NCBI RefSeq assembly: GCF_014281125.1
Contig: NZ_JACOEA010000001.1
Coordinates: forward strand, 558,001 to 622,000
Length of the DNA: 64,000 bases
Reading direction: 5' to 3'
Source: Lawsonibacter celer
GTDB lineage: Bacteria > Bacillota > Clostridia > Oscillospirales > Oscillospiraceae
Shown: positions 63,786-64,000 of the stretch, one piece after another
How the letters are laid out: the number at the start of each line of letters is the position of its first letter
Numbering within the stretch: the stretch's first letter is position 1
Made by a program: the position numbers and the translations under genes
Notes under the pieces: model-generated
Databases searched by the model: none
Told to the model about the DNA's origin: nothing
Seen by the model: only the letters and a program-made list of their open reading frames with translations

Positions 63786-64000
63786 ATGCCGGATCCGAAC
63801 GCCGTGGAGCGCTGCGACTACATCCATGCGCACGATGAGATTGTAAATCAGGTCAACGAAAATATGCCGGATGAAGAAATCCTTTATGACTTGGCAGAGC
63901 TGTTTAAAATCTTTGGCGACTCCACTCGCATCAAAATTCTGTATGTGCTCTTCGAGTCGGAAATGTGCGTATGTGATATCGCCCAGCTGTTGGGCATGAC
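63786..64000 (+). CDS. ArsR/SmtB-family metal-sensing repressor (partial at right edge)
   Basis: The first 71 residues are visible. They contain a cysteine near the start (ERCDYIHAHDE), the core EILYDLAELFKIFGDSTRIK, and the CVCDIAQLLGMT helix with Cys residues in the metal-binding ELCVC-type motif (here EMCVCDI). This fits CadC/CzrA-like sensors of Cd, Zn or Pb that release DNA when metal binds. A metal exporter probably follows outside the window. Confidence 0.9.
   Translation, partial: MPDPNAVERCDYIHAHDEIVNQVNENMPDEEILYDLAELFKIFGDSTRIKILYVLFESEMCVCDIAQLLGM

Overview
The window looks like chromosome from an anaerobic, endospore-forming Firmicute of class Clostridia, probably an Oscillospiraceae gut bacterium of the Flavonifractor/Intestinimonas/Lawsonibacter kind. 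This is inferred from the spoIIGA-sigE-sigG-ylmC sporulation cluster, an S-layer-anchored glycosidase, desulfoferrodoxin plus rubrerythrin for oxygen defence, BKACE-type amino-acid fermentation genes, strong AGGAGG ribosome-binding sites, T-box and THF leaders, and moderately high G+C coding sequence between AT-rich promoters.

Bases 1-10.4 kb form a defence island. About 1.2 kb of eroded, unidentifiable sequence leads into a complete type I-C CRISPR-Cas locus: cas3, then cas5c-cas8c(-internal cas11c)-cas7c-cas4-cas1-cas2, then a 13-repeat array ending against the relic of an IS21-family transposase. The most striking object is in the 224-bp gap between cas3 and cas5c. On the minus strand lies a shortened, degenerate CRISPR repeat (3660-3636) with its own promoter and terminator. 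The 18 nt that follow it match, at 17 of 18 positions, a site in the cas5c promoter (3709-3726) directly preceded by the type I-C PAM TTC. The single mismatch is at position 12, a base that is flipped out in Cascade R-loops. This is the architecture of a Cas-regulating, crRNA-like autorepressor (CreR type).

From 10.4 to 31 kb the genes are housekeeping and metabolic: patatin, CCA-adding enzyme, an ECF sigma/anti-sigma pair, a five-tRNA cluster, hslO, purA, and a catabolic operon (two BKACE enzymes and a metallo-beta-lactamase-fold hydrolase). That operon sits divergently from a PAS-sigma54 activator, with a recognisable -24/-12 promoter and twin upstream repeats. Then come a DUF134/NifX-rubrerythrin-desulfoferrodoxin operon, a GMP synthase whose glutaminase domain is largely deleted, a threonine-synthase-like enzyme with RidA, and BrnQ.

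Bases 31.1-33.5 kb are a decay zone holding pieces of a MATE transporter, two TetR regulators and a membrane protein. From 33.7 to 45.3 kb lie the full-length GMP synthase, carAB, a DUF421/DUF4363 pair, T-box-controlled leuA and a ComEC-like metallo-hydrolase.

Bases 45.4-64 kb hold an ABC-F ATPase, an SLH glycosidase, a second YerC/TrpR-like repressor, nrdR, a tandem PII/DUF1538 pair, folT under a THF riboswitch, glmS, the sporulation sigma cluster with sigG inverted relative to its usual orientation, hisC with DUF951 and a radical SAM protein, an S1-domain protein, and the start of a metal-sensing ArsR regulator at the right edge.
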